Source: Gammaproteobacteria bacterium
Lineage (GTDB): Bacteria; Pseudomonadota; Gammaproteobacteria; Pseudomonadales; Azotimanducaceae
Reading direction: 5' to 3'
NCBI GenBank assembly: GCA_009839405.1
Contig: VXPR01000168.1
Coordinates: forward strand, 1-8,418
DNA length: 8,418 bases
The translations under genes were made by a program, and so were the position numbers. Within the stretch, counting starts at the first letter, position 1, and each line of letters starts with the position of its first letter. Shown here one piece after another: positions 7,196 through 8,418 of this stretch. The notes beneath the pieces were generated by a model that was not told the DNA's origin, ran no database searches, and worked only from the letters and a program-made list of their open reading frames with translations.

Positions 7196-7275
7196 GACAA
7201 CACCCGGCGTGGGATGGTTAACGGAACGGTGAGCGAGGGATCGAGGGCGCCTCCGGCTTGGGCTGCGTTTGGAGT
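7196..7275 (-). other. mreB-mreC spacer
   Basis: This 80-base spacer lies between the mreB TAG and the putative mreC ATC. It holds no canonical start codon in the mreC frame. The mreC frame is open throughout it, reading codons such as CAT, CCC, ACG, CCG, GGT, GTT and GTC up to the ATC. The only ribosome-site-like string is GGGTG at 7205-7201. I see no strong hairpin, U-tract or obvious promoter. Confidence 0.6.
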
Positions 7276-8319
7276 CTAGGTGGAGAGCAGATCGGCGGTG
7301 GCGTTGCGGTCCATCATGTCGAGCGCCATGCCGCCACCGCGGGCAACGCAGGTGAGCGGGTCTTCGGCGATGATGACCGGCAGGCCGGTTTCTTCCTTCA
7401 GCAGCACGTCGAGATCCTTCAGCAGCGCGCCGCCACCCGTGAGCACGATGCCGGTTTCGGAAATGTCGGCCGCGAGTTCCGGCGGCGTCCGCTCGAGGGC
7501 ATTCTTCACTGCCTGGACAATGATGGAGAGGGGCTCCTGCAAGGCTTCGAGCACCTCGTTGCTGTTCAGGGTGAAGCTGCGCGGCACGCCCTCGGCGAGG
7601 TTGCGGCCCCGCACGTCCACTTCGTTCACCTCCACTTCCTGGGGATAGGCGACGCCGATCTCCTGCTTGATCCGCTCCGCCGTGGCCTCGCCGATGAGGC
7701 TGCCCTGGGTGCGGCGCACGTAGGCGATGATGGCGTCGTCGAAGCGGTCGCCACCGACCCTTACCGTGTCGGAATACACCACGCCGTTAAGCGAGATGAT
7801 GGCGATTTCGGTGGTGCCGCCGCCGATGTCCACCACCATCGTGCCAACCGCCTCGTGTACCGGCAGCCCGGCGCCGATGGCCGCCGCCATGGGTTCCTCG
7901 ATCAAGCGCACCTCGCGCGAGCCAGCCCACTGCGCCGATTCGCGAATCGCGCGTCGCTCGACTTCAGTGGACTTGCAGGGAACGCAGATGAGCACGCGCG
8001 GACTGGGGCGGATGAGTGCGTCGTCATGCACCCGATGGATGAAGTAGCTGAGCATCTTTTCGGTGACGACGAAGTCGGCGATCACGCCGTCCTTCAAGGG
8101 ACGGATGGCGGTGATGTTGCCGGGCGTTCGACCCAGCATGCGCTTGGCCTCGATGCCCACCGCCGCCACCTGCTTCTGGGCACCGTTGTTGCGGATGGCG
8201 ACGACCGAAGGCTCGTTCAGGACAATGCCCTGTTCCTTGACATAGATGAGCGTGTTGGCCGTGCCAAGGTCGATTGACATGTCGCGCGAGAACAGTCCGC
8301 GCAAGCCCTTGAAGATCAC
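7276..8319 (-). CDS. mreB: Rod shape-determining actin-like ATPase MreB
   Basis: MreB is the bacterial actin that forms membrane-bound filaments on the inner face of the cytoplasmic membrane and directs the elongasome (MreCD, RodZ, RodA/PBP2). The 347-aa product is full length for the family. Visible landmarks are a short amphipathic N-terminus (MIFKGLRGLF) expected to bind membrane, the phosphate-1 loop DLGTANTLIYV at residues 17-27, RPSPRVLICVP at about 104-114, EEPMAAAIGAG at 141-151, the phosphate-2 motif VVDIGGGTTE at 162-171, and the adenosine-site motif TGGGALL at 294-300. The start is GTG at 8319. It is preferred over the ATG at residue 14 because residues 1-13 align with the E. coli N-terminus (MLKKFRGMFSNDLSID) and carry the membrane anchor. 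The Shine-Dalgarno is weak: GAGG lies about 12 bases upstream. It is the first gene of the unit in the window and ends with TAG. Nothing is abnormal in the protein. Confidence 0.98.
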   Translation of the reverse strand: MIFKGLRGLFSRDMSIDLGTANTLIYVKEQGIVLNEPSVVAIRNNGAQKQVAAVGIEAKRMLGRTPGNITAIRPLKDGVIADFVVTEKMLSYFIHRVHDDALIRPSPRVLICVPCKSTEVERRAIRESAQWAGSREVRLIEEPMAAAIGAGLPVHEAVGTMVVDIGGGTTEIAIISLNGVVYSDTVRVGGDRFDDAIIAYVRRTQGSLIGEATAERIKQEIGVAYPQEVEVNEVDVRGRNLAEGVPRSFTLNSNEVLEALQEPLSIIVQAVKNALERTPPELAADISETGIVLTGGGALLKDLDVLLKEETGLPVIIAEDPLTCVARGGGMALDMMDRNATADLLST

Positions 8320-8418
8320 GGAATCGCCACGCCTCGACGTGAAAGGCGAACCTTACCACGCTTGCCACCCTAGCGGGTGCGCCGATTGGAGCGGGCGGCG
8401 TGCCATTTTGTGCACAGC
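8320..8418 (-). promoter_or_regulatory. Leader region upstream of mreB (partial)
   Basis: These 99 bases precede the mreB GTG and run to the window edge with no supported gene on either strand. They probably hold the operon promoter or its downstream part, but I see no convincing -35/-10 pair. TAAGGT (8356-8351 on the minus strand) is only a weak -10-like string. A small hairpin CACCC-GCTA-GGGTG lies at 8379-8366 and an eight-base palindrome TGTGCACA at 8409-8416; neither can be assigned a function. Confidence 0.35.

Noticed and set aside
7258..8277. 339-codon plus-strand open frame opposite mreB
   Set aside because: It is the antisense shadow of mreB, His/Gly/Asp-rich with no motif, and MreB explains the conservation.

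Overview
The window is high-GC DNA (GC clearly above 60% by eye) carrying six genes, all on the minus strand and closely packed. They form the conserved gammaproteobacterial cell-shape cluster mreB-mreC-mreD-maf(yhdE)-rng-yhdP. In Escherichia coli the same order occurs and is followed by tldD. Gene order, and protein resemblance to the E. coli counterparts recalled from memory, point to a gammaproteobacterium. I cannot name a genus.

Layout in transcription order, right to left. A 99-base leader (8320-8418) with no convincing promoter precedes mreB (GTG start, 347 aa). An 80-base spacer separates mreB from mreC, whose family-conserved start position is ATC rather than ATG/GTG/TTG. mreC/mreD, mreD/maf and rng/yhdP each overlap by four bases as ATGA, the usual sign of translational coupling. 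maf and rng are separated by about 70 bases if the likely GTG start of rng is used. yhdP (1265 aa) ends at 97. It is followed by a strong imperfect hairpin at 53-90 and, at the window edge, what looks like half of a palindromic REP-type repeat (1-30).

How the genes work together: MreB filaments with MreC and MreD organise the elongation machinery for peptidoglycan synthesis. Maf/YhdE is a nucleotide pyrophosphatase whose overexpression affects division. RNase G (formerly CafA) is an endoribonuclease for 16S rRNA maturation and mRNA decay. YhdP is an AsmA-like envelope-spanning protein linked to phospholipid transport to the outer membrane. The unit therefore joins wall elongation, RNA processing and outer-membrane lipid supply.

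I see no undescribed multigene system, phage, CRISPR array, tRNA or insertion sequence. The points that deserve attention are local: the missing canonical mreC start codon, an RNase G that stops just after its zinc-link and lacks the C-terminal small domain, a GC hairpin abutting the yhdP start codon, and the inverted repeats after yhdP. The many long open frames on the plus strand are high-GC mirror frames of these genes.
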